This document shows, piece by piece, positions 31,026-38,591 of a stretch of 64,000 bases of DNA. The DNA comes from Streptomyces sp. NK15101 (lineage in GTDB: Bacteria; Actinomycetota; Actinomycetes; Streptomycetales; Streptomycetaceae): NCBI RefSeq assembly GCF_020400725.1, contig NZ_JAINVG010000024.1:1-64000 (forward strand). The letters run 5' to 3'. Under the pieces are notes generated by a model. The model was not told the DNA's origin and did no database searches. It was given only the letters and a program-made list of their open reading frames with translations. Both the position numbers and the translations under genes were made by a program. How positions within the stretch are numbered: position 1 is the stretch's first letter; each line of letters starts with the position of its first letter.

Positions 31026-32438
31026 CTATGCGGCGAGCGGCTCCTCACCCTCGTCGTAGCCGTCGTACTTGGTCAGGTCGATGCCGGCGGGGAGCCGGGC
31101 GGCCAGCAGGTCAGCGGGGTCGGCAGTCAGGTGGGCGGTCTCGGCCGCGATGCGGGCAGCGTCCTCCTCTTCGACGTACGGGGTGCGCAGGCGGGTAAAG
31201 CCCGCCCTACCAGGGCTGTTCATGACCGCGACGCCGACATAGGCGGGGTCCTGCAACGTCGTCGGGTTCGCGTCCGGCCATTCGCGGATGTCCTCGCCGA
31301 GGGCGGCCACGGCCGCGTCGGCGGTCTTCTGCGCGAAGGACACGCCGACCGGGCACACGTCCCGGATGGACGTGGGGATGGCATCGCCGGTGGGCTTCTG
31401 CGTGATGAGGATGACCAGGATGCCGACGCTGCGTCCCTTCCTGACCAGCTCTTCCACGAGCCTCGTGTTCTCGGCCGCCAGGGCGGCCAGGCGCTTGGAC
31501 TCCTTGTCGGAGCCCTTGTGGTCGCGGAAGTACGTGTGCGCCTCGTCGATGATCAGCACCGTCCACGGCCAGGCGGCAGACGGGCCGACGTGCCACATGT
31601 CCTTGCGCCCGAGCACGGTCTTGATCGCGGCGGACCGGTCCCGGCGGAGCTTGACGAGCCGCTTGAACAGCGCGTTGGCGTCGTCCAGGTCGTCACCGAC
31701 GAAGGCGAACAACCGGCTGACCAGGTCGGCGTAGTCGCCTTCGTACGCGGCGGACACCTTGCCGTCCGCCACCGCGATCTGAACGGCGGGTGAGGGAGCG
31801 CAGTCACAGATGAAGCGGTTGACCATCGCGGTCTTGCCGAAGCCGGGCAGGCCGGCCACGGTCACCCCGGGTACCTCGGCCAGGTACAGGGCTACGAGCT
31901 GGGCGTACTCGTCCAGGCCGAGTTCCCACCGCACCAACTCTTCCGGGGCCTGCCCGGAGGGGACGTGCGTGGTGGGCGTCAGCAGCGGATCAACGCGAAC
32001 ACCACGGATCAGCACCTGACCGGGCTTGTCCTGGACGACCGACACGCGCGTGCACCGCCAGGCGTCCGCCAGATACGGGGCCGCCTTCTGGAACTCCTCC
32101 AGACCCACCTTCGGCAGGCAGTTCGCCCGGACGACGACGCCGAACCGGTCGGGCTTCACCTTCAGCGCGGGGATGAGGACCCGCGGCTTGGGCGGCTTGC
32201 CATCGGTGTTCGTCAGCGAGGCCAGCGCGGGCGGGGTCTTGTCCGTGACCGACAGTCCCGCCATCGGCGCGAGCCGCTTCCAGGTCCGGCGAACCCGTAT
32301 CGCCTGCCGGATGCTGGCCCGCATCTCGGTGTCCGCCATCGCGTAGCGGACGAGCCAGACGACCGCCCACACAGCGATGAGGACCAGGCCCGCCCCGACC
32401 ACGAGCGGGGCGTAGCCCGTCACCTCCCCCACAGTCAC
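31026..32438 (-). CDS. TraB-type FtsK/SpoIIIE DNA translocase
   Basis: 470 residues. One N-terminal membrane helix (APLVVGAGLVLIAVWAVVWL) anchors it. The ATPase domain has Walker A GLPGFGKTAMVNRF, Walker B WTVLIIDEAHTYF and the later ILVILITQKPTGDAIPTSIR. TraB hexamers move double-stranded DNA between mycelia without a relaxase. The GTG start overlaps the preceding stop (GTGA). The C-terminus ends in GYDEGEEPLAA rather than an obvious winged helix. Confidence 0.9.
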   Translation of the reverse strand: MTVGEVTGYAPLVVGAGLVLIAVWAVVWLVRYAMADTEMRASIRQAIRVRRTWKRLAPMAGLSVTDKTPPALASLTNTDGKPPKPRVLIPALKVKPDRFGVVVRANCLPKVGLEEFQKAAPYLADAWRCTRVSVVQDKPGQVLIRGVRVDPLLTPTTHVPSGQAPEELVRWELGLDEYAQLVALYLAEVPGVTVAGLPGFGKTAMVNRFICDCAPSPAVQIAVADGKVSAAYEGDYADLVSRLFAFVGDDLDDANALFKRLVKLRRDRSAAIKTVLGRKDMWHVGPSAAWPWTVLIIDEAHTYFRDHKGSDKESKRLAALAAENTRLVEELVRKGRSVGILVILITQKPTGDAIPTSIRDVCPVGVSFAQKTADAAVAALGEDIREWPDANPTTLQDPAYVGVAVMNSPGRAGFTRLRTPYVEEEDAARIAAETAHLTADPADLLAARLPAGIDLTKYDGYDEGEEPLAA

Positions 32439-32647
32439 GTCGTGTCCTTCCTTTCGTAGAGGTAGCCCGCGAGGGCTGATCCGAGGCCCGCCCAGTCCTC
32501 CAGGGACTCGAAGGGCGGGTAGCCGTAGCCGACGAGACCGGCGGCCACGGAGTGGATCAGGGATTCGGAGAACCGGGGGTCCGGTCCGGCGTGAGCGAGC
32601 GGATAGCTGCGCTCAGCGCCGAACCGGAACCCGACAGCGCCCGTCAC
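32435..32647 (-). CDS. Small protein of the transfer operon
   Basis: 70 residues, starting at a GTG that overlaps the upstream stop (GTGA) and ending in a GTGA overlap with traB. VTGAVGFRFGAERSYPLAH, then SVAAGLVGYGYPPFESLEDWAGLGSALAGYLY. No domain is recognised. Two-sided overlap argues that it is translated with its neighbours. Confidence 0.6.
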   Translation of the reverse strand: MTGAVGFRFGAERSYPLAHAGPDPRFSESLIHSVAAGLVGYGYPPFESLEDWAGLGSALAGYLYERKDTT

Positions 32648-33021
32648 GCGGCGATCTCGGACGGCTCGTCCGCGACCTGCGGCGCGGGCATGGCCAGTAC
32701 CTCCAGGCCCGAGGCCCGGTAGGCGATGCCGTCCTGAAGCTGACCGTTGAAGACCCGCGCCCACGGAGTGGCGAACAGATCCAGCGGCCGCACGAACGCC
32801 CCGACGTTCAGCCCGTTCGGCAGACCGCTCTTCGGGACGGTGACCTTGATCGCCTCAGCGGCCCCGTCCTCCATCACGAAGACGGTCACCGTGTACAGCG
32901 GCTCACCGGTCTCACGGTCGGTGGCGAGCTGGGTCTTCTCCATGTCGGTGAACTTCGGGGTGGGCAGGACGCCGAGCATGTGACGGGTCGTGCTGGTGAA
33001 GCCAACGCGGATGCGTGCCAT
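32644..33021 (-). CDS. SCO3933-family regulatory-type protein
   Basis: 125 residues, matching the small SCO3933-like family found beside tra genes: ATDRETGEPLYTVTVFVMEDG, IKVTVPKSGLPNGLNVGAFV and WARVFNGQLQDGIAYRASGL. The family is annotated as regulatory in actinomycete elements; no biochemical role is known to me. It is the promoter-proximal gene of the transfer operon, facing the GntR regulator across operator-like repeats. Confidence 0.8.
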   Translation of the reverse strand: MARIRVGFTSTTRHMLGVLPTPKFTDMEKTQLATDRETGEPLYTVTVFVMEDGAAEAIKVTVPKSGLPNGLNVGAFVRPLDLFATPWARVFNGQLQDGIAYRASGLEVLAMPAPQVADEPSEIAA

Positions 33022-33101
33022 GGGTGGACTTCCTTTCGTTCGGTGCCGCTCGGTGCGGCGTGATCACTACAGTGCACTACCTCCGCCAACCCCGTCAAGC
33101 A

Positions 33102-33190
33102 CCTAGCGCACCTAGTGCAGAGATCTAGCTAGCTCGGGCGGGCCCAGAGGCCGGGTATTTCCAGCGTCCTAGTGCGGCTGGTGTGCTAGG
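33102..33190. promoter_or_regulatory. Repeated operator half-sites for the GntR regulator
   Basis: CCTAGCGCA and CCTAGTGCA stand in tandem at 33102-33119; CCTAGTGCG (33168) and an inverted TGTGCTAGG (33182) form an imperfect inverted repeat 17 bp before the regulator ATG. An AGTGCACT palindrome lies at 33071. The pattern suggests KorSA-like autoregulation plus control of the divergent transfer operon. Confidence 0.6.
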
Positions 33191-33207
33191 CGGGCTACCC
33201 TCGACGC

Positions 33208-33618
33208 ATGACTCTGCCGAGGGACTCCCACACTCCGCCGTACCAATTGCTTGCCGATGAGATCCGCAAGCAGATCCGGTCCGGCCGTATCAAGCCGGGT
33301 GAGCGCGTCCCGTCGTCCCGCGACCTCGAAGCCAAGTACGAGATCGCGAACATGACCGCCCGCTCAGCCCTCCGCGTCCTGCGGGACGAGGGCTTGATCT
33401 ACTCCAAGCCGGGTGTGGGCAACTTCGTCGTTGACACCCTGCCGGCCAGCACCAGCCCGAAGGCTGACGCCAGCGAGCAGGGTTCGGAACGGCACATGCC
33501 CACACCTGAATACGTCGAGCTGTCCGAGCGCCTGAATGCGATCGACGCCAGATTGGACAGCCTCTTGAGTGTCTTTCAGCAGCTCGCCGGAGTCAGCGAG
33601 AAGCCGCGAAAGTCGTAG
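33208..33618 (+). CDS. GntR-family repressor (KorSA-like)
   Basis: 136 residues. An N-terminal GntR winged helix (YQLLADEIRKQIRSGRIKPG, VPSSRDLEAKYEIANMTARSA, GLIYSKPGVGNFVV) is followed by a short coiled-coil C-terminus (LSERLNAIDARLDSLLSVFQQ). It lacks a ligand domain, as in KorSA/TraR-type regulators that control transfer in Streptomyces elements. It is divergent from the SCO3933-like/traB operon with repeated CCTAG half-sites between. Confidence 0.88.
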   Translation: MTLPRDSHTPPYQLLADEIRKQIRSGRIKPGERVPSSRDLEAKYEIANMTARSALRVLRDEGLIYSKPGVGNFVVDTLPASTSPKADASEQGSERHMPTPEYVELSERLNAIDARLDSLLSVFQQLAGVSEKPRKS

Positions 33619-33739
33619 CGCCCATTCGCTGGCCGGCCTGACGCGCCAACTCCTCCAGGCGGGCAACCTTCTTTTCCATCTTCGCCAGGCGAGCCGCAAT
33701 CTCCGCCGCCTCGTGCTTCTTCATTCCCGCCCCGTTCAT
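33593..33739 (-). CDS. Short coiled-coil protein
   Basis: 48 residues, mostly helical with heptad-like charge: MKKHEAAEIAARLAKMEKKV then ARLEELARQAGQRM. AAGGAA lies ten bases before the ATG at 33739 (a second in-frame ATG is at 33724). It overlaps the end of the convergent GntR gene by 26 bp. The amphipathic pattern makes it more likely real than random, but no family is recognised. Confidence 0.5.
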   Translation of the reverse strand: MNGAGMKKHEAAEIAARLAKMEKKVARLEELARQAGQRMGATTFAASR

Positions 33740-34068
33740 GTCGTGCCGTTCCTTGCTGACGTTCCGATCAAACTCACCGGGGCTTGCCCACGGCTTGCCC
33801 GCTCACCTCTGAGGGCTTGCCCATCCCAGCAGTCAGAGCGGACACCGCCCCGGACGAGCCCGCTGGCCGGAAGCACCCCGAACACCAGGTCTAGCCGCCT
33901 TCGCCACTCCGGTTCGCCGACACCGCCAACGCGAGTCATCGGACGGGAAGCAACCGTCGAGGCCAGCCCGCACGACGGACCGCACAGGCGCAAGCGGGAC
34001 CCGCCGATGGCACGGCTCCACTTTGGCCACACCATCGGGAAGAAGTCACACGCGTCGCCGAGCTGCAT
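33736..34068 (-). CDS. Uncertain hypothetical protein
   Basis: 110 codons from an ATG at 34068 that has a good AGGAGG/GGGAG stretch upstream, running into the coiled-coil gene start with a 4-bp overlap. Composition is unremarkable (MQLGDACDFFPMVWPKWSRA at the start) and no domain is recognised. It may be a real element gene or chance. Confidence 0.3.
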   Translation of the reverse strand: MQLGDACDFFPMVWPKWSRAIGGSRLRLCGPSCGLASTVASRPMTRVGGVGEPEWRRRLDLVFGVLPASGLVRGGVRSDCWDGQALRGERASRGQAPVSLIGTSARNGTT

Positions 34069-35240
34069 CAAGACTCCCGACCTCCTTTCGCTTCCGGACC
34101 TCCATGTTCCGGAGAATCCCCGGTTTGGGAAACCGGCGATCGTCGGCTATGTTTCGCCATTTCGCGCCGCGGAAGACAGCCCTCGCGTTGTCCGTACCTC
34201 ACGCGCTCAACCTCCGCACTTCGTCCTGTAGGGCACTGCGCCCTTCACCTGCTACAGGTGTGAAAAGTGCCTCCCGTGTGACACCTGCGGCCAACGAATC
34301 CACCTCAGCAGCCCCCACTCACCACCGCCCTTGCCGAAAGCGCCTCCCACAGGCCACGAGATGGTCACGACCAGGCCGTGGTGAGTCCGCGCCCCCTTAC
34401 CAAGACCACCTTGCAATCCCGAGCCTGTGGATAGATTCCGCCGACCCGGAGAATAAACAGGCATGAATCGCCACTATCGGGATCTTCAGGGTCTGAGGCA
34501 GCCAGGAATGCGGAGATTGCGCAGGATTTTTTCGCCGAGACGCGACCAAGCTCGTACGGCAGCAGGGCTGTTAAGAGTTTCTTTACTGGATCAAGGCGGC
34601 CCGCCACGGCGGGCCGCGCGGCGCGGCGGCCCCAGGCCGCCGACGCTCCTTGTCTCCGCCACCGCTCCGGCGGCCGGTCCACTCGCGCCGCAAAAGCCCG
34701 AAGGCGAACCGGATGAGTCAGGAAGCAACCCAACCGCCCGCAGTCGCACCGCCAGACAGCGCCCCGCGAAGCACCCGGCGGATGTCCACCTACTGGCACA
34801 CCAACACGCCGGCCCCGACGAGCCGACCCCTCCGACGTTCACAGAAGCGCGGTACGTGGCCGAGGCCCTGTGGCTGGGGCGACCGGCTTCCACGGCTTTA
34901 CCCACCTCCCCGGTCCGGGTCCCGCGTCGGGCAAGTCCAGGGGGCCACTCGTTCAAATTCCGGGCAGGGGCAAAGCCTGCCCGAGTTGCCGGGCTAGCGT
35001 ACGGCCCCCTGAACATGCCCGACCCCAGACCGGGCAGGCCACCGGCCAAAGCCGCTCCAGCCGGACGCGATGTCACGTGCACCACCCATCAGCTCACCAG
35101 GAGAACGAGGCCGGCCGAACCGCACGCCGCGCGCTCCTCACCAACTCGACAATTCGAAAGCGGGGTTGGGATCAGCCCGTCTCTGGGCACCACGACCACC
35201 CCGGTACCATCGGCACCGGGGTCCTGATCAGGGCTTCCGC
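34069..35240. other. Non-coding region of the element with short palindromes
   Basis: No frame here looks like a protein. Visible structure: CACCTG-CTA-CAGGTG at 34246-34260; an 8-bp-stem hairpin GGCCCGCC/GGCGGGCC at 34598-34615 followed by a run of G+C palindromes to about 34645; and a hairpin at 34961-34983. Such a region could hold the replication origin or the clt transfer locus; neither is demonstrated. Confidence 0.4.
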
Positions 35241-35286
35241 GACCGGACCACCCCGGATGCTGTCCAGGCCGAGGGGTGGTCCGGTC
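35241..35286. terminator. Terminator at the end of the radical-SAM peptide operon
   Basis: 14-bp perfect arms (35241-35254, 35273-35286) with an 18-base loop, about 30 bp past the GNAT stop codon; a short T-run follows on the plus strand. Confidence 0.7.
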
Positions 35287-35317
35287 TTTCGTTGTCGTAG
35301 GTCAGGCCGCGACGCCA

Positions 35318-36187
35318 CTACGCCCGTGTGGTGTGGCTGAAGCCGAGGGAGGTCAGCCCTTCGGACTGACACAACCTGTCGGAGGGGCCGCCGACCTCGG
35401 TCTGTAGGAGCTGGTAAGCGGCGCCATGGGACTGACCCCAGTGCATCGCGGCCCGCCACAGAACACGCCCGAGGCCATGCCCCCGGGCCTCGGGCAGGAC
35501 GGCGAAGTACTGGGGCATGAGCTGGGGGCAGCCGATCGCGTCGGGCCGCACTTCCATCGGGCCGATCGCGCCCACGATGCGACCATCCACGGCGACAGCG
35601 AGGACCGGGCCGCACCGGCCGGCCTGCATCTGCCCGTGAAGGAAGGCCAGGCCATCGGCGGCCATGGCCGAGGCGAACGGGGCGAAGGTCCCTTGCACAG
35701 TGGCCGGCCAGTCGGTGACGGGCCGGACCGGGCCGCCGGGGTCGGGGCAGGGGCGAGCGGTGAAGTCCTGAAGCTGGATGCGGGTGCCACGCGGGAAGGC
35801 GGTTTCGGGACCGAGCGGGCGCACGACCCTCGCGTTGACCACGTCATGCACGACGGCGAGCTTCGCGGACAGTTCGGCCGCTTCGTCCACGACGCTGTCA
35901 CGGTGCCCGTAGGCGAAGACCTTGACAGTGCCGCGTCCACGCCGGGTCAGGGTGGGGATGAGGGTGTGATCGGACTGGTGGACCACGTCACGACGAAGAA
36001 CCGTCTCGTCCTTCTCACTGCTCCAGCGCCGGTCCTTGTCGTAGTGCAGGAAGGAACGGTCAGCGACGGCCGCCCGCAGCGTGTCCTCGAAGAGATCCAC
36101 GGTGAGGACGTGGGGGTGGACGGGGCCGAGAGTCGGCACGATCGGCGCGGTCAATACGGGCCGGAGCCAGTCCCAGCGGAAGAACAT
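35318..36187 (-). CDS. GNAT acetyltransferase of the peptide cluster
   Basis: 289 residues. The C-terminal third is a GNAT domain with MPQYFAVLPEARGHGLGRVL, holding the acetyl-CoA loop R-G-H-G-L-G. The N-terminal about 150 residues are of unknown fold (HVLTVDLFEDTLRAAVADRS). I take the ATG at 36187, with AAGGTG seven bases upstream; a GTG at 36295 in frame would overlap the precursor peptide gene. It lies downstream of the radical SAM and precursor genes in the same orientation, so it may modify the peptide or confer self-resistance. Confidence 0.7.
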   Translation of the reverse strand: MFFRWDWLRPVLTAPIVPTLGPVHPHVLTVDLFEDTLRAAVADRSFLHYDKDRRWSSEKDETVLRRDVVHQSDHTLIPTLTRRGRGTVKVFAYGHRDSVVDEAAELSAKLAVVHDVVNARVVRPLGPETAFPRGTRIQLQDFTARPCPDPGGPVRPVTDWPATVQGTFAPFASAMAADGLAFLHGQMQAGRCGPVLAVAVDGRIVGAIGPMEVRPDAIGCPQLMPQYFAVLPEARGHGLGRVLWRAAMHWGQSHGAAYQLLQTEVGGPSDRLCQSEGLTSLGFSHTTRA

Positions 36188-36275
36188 GTGCGGCACCTTA
36201 ACGGTCGGCCGGCCAGGGCTCAGGCCCCGACGCGAAGACGCCAGGGCCTGAACGGTACCGACCGGATTCGGTCGG

Positions 36276-36440
36276 TTAGTGGGGGTTGTCGTCACCGGCG
36301 TCGCAGGAGCACTCCGCGCTCTCCACGACCGCGTCCAGGTCCAGGACGGCGGTAACCGCCGAAGCGGCGACGGGCGGGGCGGCGCGGCGGGCCGAGGCCG
36401 GCGGGCCGGGGAGGATGGTCACCGGTACGGGCGGGGTCAT
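36276..36440 (-). CDS. Putative RiPP precursor peptide
   Basis: 54 residues. The start overlaps the radical SAM stop codon (ATGA). Residues 1-30 are Pro/Ala/Val/Arg-rich. AVLDLDAVVES (31-41) resembles the DLD element of FxLD-type leaders, and the C-terminus is AECSCDAGDDNPH, with Cys 44 and Cys 46, three Asp residues and a final His. Position, size and composition fit a leader plus short core. The mature product, cleavage site and modification are unknown. Confidence 0.7.
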   Translation of the reverse strand: MTPPVPVTILPGPPASARRAAPPVAASAVTAVLDLDAVVESAECSCDAGDDNPH

Positions 36441-37561
36441 GAGGCGTTCTCCTTGTCTCCGTGCTGGCAGTAGCTGTGCAGCGGCGCCTTTGCCTCCTGG
36501 TAGTGCTTGGCCAGGGGGCGGCAGACCCGGCAGGTGCCGGACAGGGCGCAGCCCTCGCACCCTCCGGTGCGAAGCATGAGGCGGTCGGCGATGGCGCCGA
36601 GCCGGGTGAGGCCGTCGATGCCTTCGGCCATGAGGTCGATCTGGTCGTCGCGGCCGACCTTGCAGATCGACACCTTGGCGTGCGGGTCGGCGTGGAAGAA
36701 GGTGTGCCCCGCGTTGCAGCCGGCGAACGGCTTGCGCTGGCGCAGGTGGGCAGCGGACTGAGCGAGCAGCGGCTCTCCACCGCCGTAGATCGTGGGCGTC
36801 ATGTTCGTGTACGCGTGGTTCTCCACGTTCCACTCGTCGGCGAGGGCGGCCATCTCGTCGGCCTCAGAGGCGTTGTCCTCGGTCACCACGACGTTGATCC
36901 GCAGCGGCAGGCCAGCCTCACGTGCGGCGTCCATGCCCCGCCGGAACGCCTTCCACGCCCCACGGCGCTGGGTGAGCGTGTCGAAGGACTCCTCACTCGC
37001 CCCGTACATGCTGACCACCAGCCGGTACGGCGGAGAGTCCCGGAAGAGCTTGAGGAGGTCCGGTCGCCAGAGCAGCGAGCCGTTCGTGGAGATGGTGAGC
37101 ATCATCCCGGCCTGCCAGGCGTACCGGTAGGCGCCCTGGAAGTCCGGGTCCATCGTGGGCTCACCGCCCGTGATCTGGAGCCAGAGGACACCGGCCTCGC
37201 GCATGATGTCCAGCAGCCGCACCTTCTCCTCCCAGGCGAGGCCGGAGAACGGCCGCTCGCCGAGGTAGCAGTGCTTGCAGCCGAAGTTGCAGCCGAGGTT
37301 GATCTCCCACGAGGCCCGGCAGTAGCCGTACGGGGACGGCTCGCGCACCAGCACTGTGCCCTGCGCGGGCCGGCCGCTCAGGTCGATGCCCCACACGTCG
37401 GACGCGGTCTGCACCGCCCAGGCGGGCAATGCCTCACCGTCGGCAGCGGCCTGCCGCAGGTCCTCGTAGTGGTCGGCGGGGATGCGAGCCCCAGCCCTGG
37501 CACCGGGCTTGAGAAGCAAGTGCCCGTCAAGGAACGGCGAGGCGATCAGAGCATGAGCCAT
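36437..37561 (-). CDS. Radical SAM/SPASM peptide maturase
   Basis: 374 residues. An N-terminal about 75-residue region with LDGHLLLKPGARAGARIPAD could recognise a peptide. The radical SAM cluster motif is C91-x3-C95-x2-C98 in LGCNFGCKHCYLGE, and ITGGEPTMDP is the SAM-binding GGEP. The C-terminus is Cys-rich (CNAGH, SICKVG, GGCEGCALSGTCRVC and YCQHG), the pattern of SPASM auxiliary clusters. It should form C-C or C-S crosslinks on a peptide. The start overlaps the preceding stop (TGATG), and its stop overlaps the precursor start. Confidence 0.88.
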   Translation of the reverse strand: MAHALIASPFLDGHLLLKPGARAGARIPADHYEDLRQAAADGEALPAWAVQTASDVWGIDLSGRPAQGTVLVREPSPYGYCRASWEINLGCNFGCKHCYLGERPFSGLAWEEKVRLLDIMREAGVLWLQITGGEPTMDPDFQGAYRYAWQAGMMLTISTNGSLLWRPDLLKLFRDSPPYRLVVSMYGASEESFDTLTQRRGAWKAFRRGMDAAREAGLPLRINVVVTEDNASEADEMAALADEWNVENHAYTNMTPTIYGGGEPLLAQSAAHLRQRKPFAGCNAGHTFFHADPHAKVSICKVGRDDQIDLMAEGIDGLTRLGAIADRLMLRTGGCEGCALSGTCRVCRPLAKHYQEAKAPLHSYCQHGDKENAS

Positions 37562-37764
37562 CAGTGGTACTCCTTCCGGATCGAGAAGCGCGACGGCACG
37601 CGTACGCCCTGGCGGTCGGCGACGCGGCAGTAGATCTCGCCGAGCCCGTTGCAGGTGCCGCAGCTCTTGCCGGACGAGTCGGCACCGCTGCCGCCGCAGT
37701 CCCCGCAGCTCTCGTTGCGAGGAGGGAGAGGGCACCGGGTCAGGGTGGATGGTGCAGTTGCCAC
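37561..37764 (-). CDS. Small Zn-ribbon (DnaJ-type finger) protein
   Basis: 67 residues. NESCGDCGGSGADSSGKSCG and TCNGLGEIYCRV contain CxxCxGxG repeats like those of DnaJ, enough for one zinc site. The GTG at 37764 has GGAGG eight bases upstream. Its stop overlaps the radical SAM start (TGATG), so it is translationally coupled to that enzyme. The role may be structural or as a partner; no family is recognised with certainty. Confidence 0.7.
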   Translation of the reverse strand: MATAPSTLTRCPLPPRNESCGDCGGSGADSSGKSCGTCNGLGEIYCRVADRQGVRVPSRFSIRKEYH

Positions 37765-37791
37765 GCAGGGAACCTCCGTGCAGAAGAAAGA

Positions 37792-38049
37792 TCAGGACAG
37801 CGCCACGCGGGCGAGTCCGTCTCGTCCGGCCACGAGCCGCACTCGCGTCCGCGACGTCCGCATGACCTGGATGGGCAGCGCGGGGCCCAGCACGTAGACG
37901 TTGCCGTCGGCGAACTCCAGGACCTTTCGCCCACCCGCGACCCGTCGCACGTTCGTCACGGTGTGCGGGTTTCCGCCGATCGTGATCACGTCTCCGAGAC
38001 GGACGCCGTCACCAACCGTCGTGACGATCTGACTCGTCGAACCGTTCAT
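37792..38049 (-). CDS. Small beta-rich protein of the peptide operon
   Basis: 85 residues, with alternating beta strands: GDVITIGGNPHTVTNVRRV and KVLEFADGNVYVLGPALPIQ. It may be a small SH3- or OB-like barrel. GGAGG is four bases before the ATG. Similar small proteins occur beside XRE-regulated cassettes in Streptomyces. The function is unknown. Confidence 0.6.
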   Translation of the reverse strand: MNGSTSQIVTTVGDGVRLGDVITIGGNPHTVTNVRRVAGGRKVLEFADGNVYVLGPALPIQVMRTSRTRVRLVAGRDGLARVALS

Positions 38050-38137
38050 TGCACCTCCAGGCGTACGTCTTGACCCCCTGCCGCGACATGCACAGACGGG
38101 GATCCGCGGATTCGGCAGCCGTCCAGGGCGGACCGGG

Positions 38138-38236
38138 CTAGGTGCCGGTACCGAGGGCGACCCCGATCACGAATCCGCACGAAGCGCTGATGCAGATCAC
38201 GAGGAGGACGCCGGCGTACCGGCCGATGACGCGCAT
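38138..38236 (-). CDS. 32-residue membrane peptide
   Basis: MRVIGRYAGVLLVICISASC then GFVIGVALGTGT: one hydrophobic helix with two Cys, preceded by Arg residues. Its ATG overlaps the upstream stop codon as TGATG, which supports real translation. Confidence 0.55.
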   Translation of the reverse strand: MRVIGRYAGVLLVICISASCGFVIGVALGTGT

Positions 38237-38472
38237 CACAGGCCGACCCGGCTGTTGTTGTTCTTCACGGCCAGGCGCGCGCTCAGTTCCTCCCGCGCCT
38301 TGGGTGCCACGACGTCATCGGGCATGGCGTCCCACTCGATGCCACCGTTCATCGGTCGCATCTGAACGCGTCCACCGATCTCGCCCATGACGAGGCCGAT
38401 GCGTCCGGTCTTCTGGTCCTTGGCCAGTTCGCCGACTCCGGGTCTGGCCTGCTGATTGCTCGCCATGTGCAT
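38236..38472 (-). CDS. Small protein of XRE-associated cassette
   Basis: 78 residues: VGELAKDQKTGRIGLVMGEI, GGRVQMRPMNGGIEWDAMPD, then VVAPKAREELSARLAVKNNN. This pattern, with a central R-P-x-G-G-x-x-W box, is common in small streptomycete proteins encoded opposite XRE/TPR regulators. It is the first gene of the operon; the operator at 38515-38531 lies just upstream. No strong ribosome site is seen. Confidence 0.6.
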   Translation of the reverse strand: MHMASNQQARPGVGELAKDQKTGRIGLVMGEIGGRVQMRPMNGGIEWDAMPDDVVAPKAREELSARLAVKNNNSRVGL

Positions 38473-38514
38473 CAGGTTCGCGAACCGTGGGCTGTTGACA
38501 GAAGGTCAGACTGA

Positions 38515-38531
38515 TTACCCAACTTGGGTAA
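38515..38531. promoter_or_regulatory. Palindromic operator between the XRE regulator and the peptide operon
   Basis: TTACCCAAcTTGGGTAA, an 8-bp perfect inverted repeat with one central base, placed 43 bp from the peptide-operon start and 61 bp from the regulator ATG. A single regulator dimer could control both. Confidence 0.7.
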
Positions 38532-38591
38532 AGTCGCGGTAGGTAGAGAATCAGCAACGTTGTGTGGCCCTCATCAGTGGGAGCTTGCCCG

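Noticed and set aside
34925..34985. tRNA-like segment (GTTCAAAT with GC stems)
   Set aside because: No acceptor stem or anticodon arm can be drawn around it.
34365..35227. Overlapping frames on both strands (34365-34799, 34463-35227, 34591-35085)
   Set aside because: Low-complexity Arg/Pro/Ala composition and no ribosome site or domain; typical of random open frames in GC-rich DNA.
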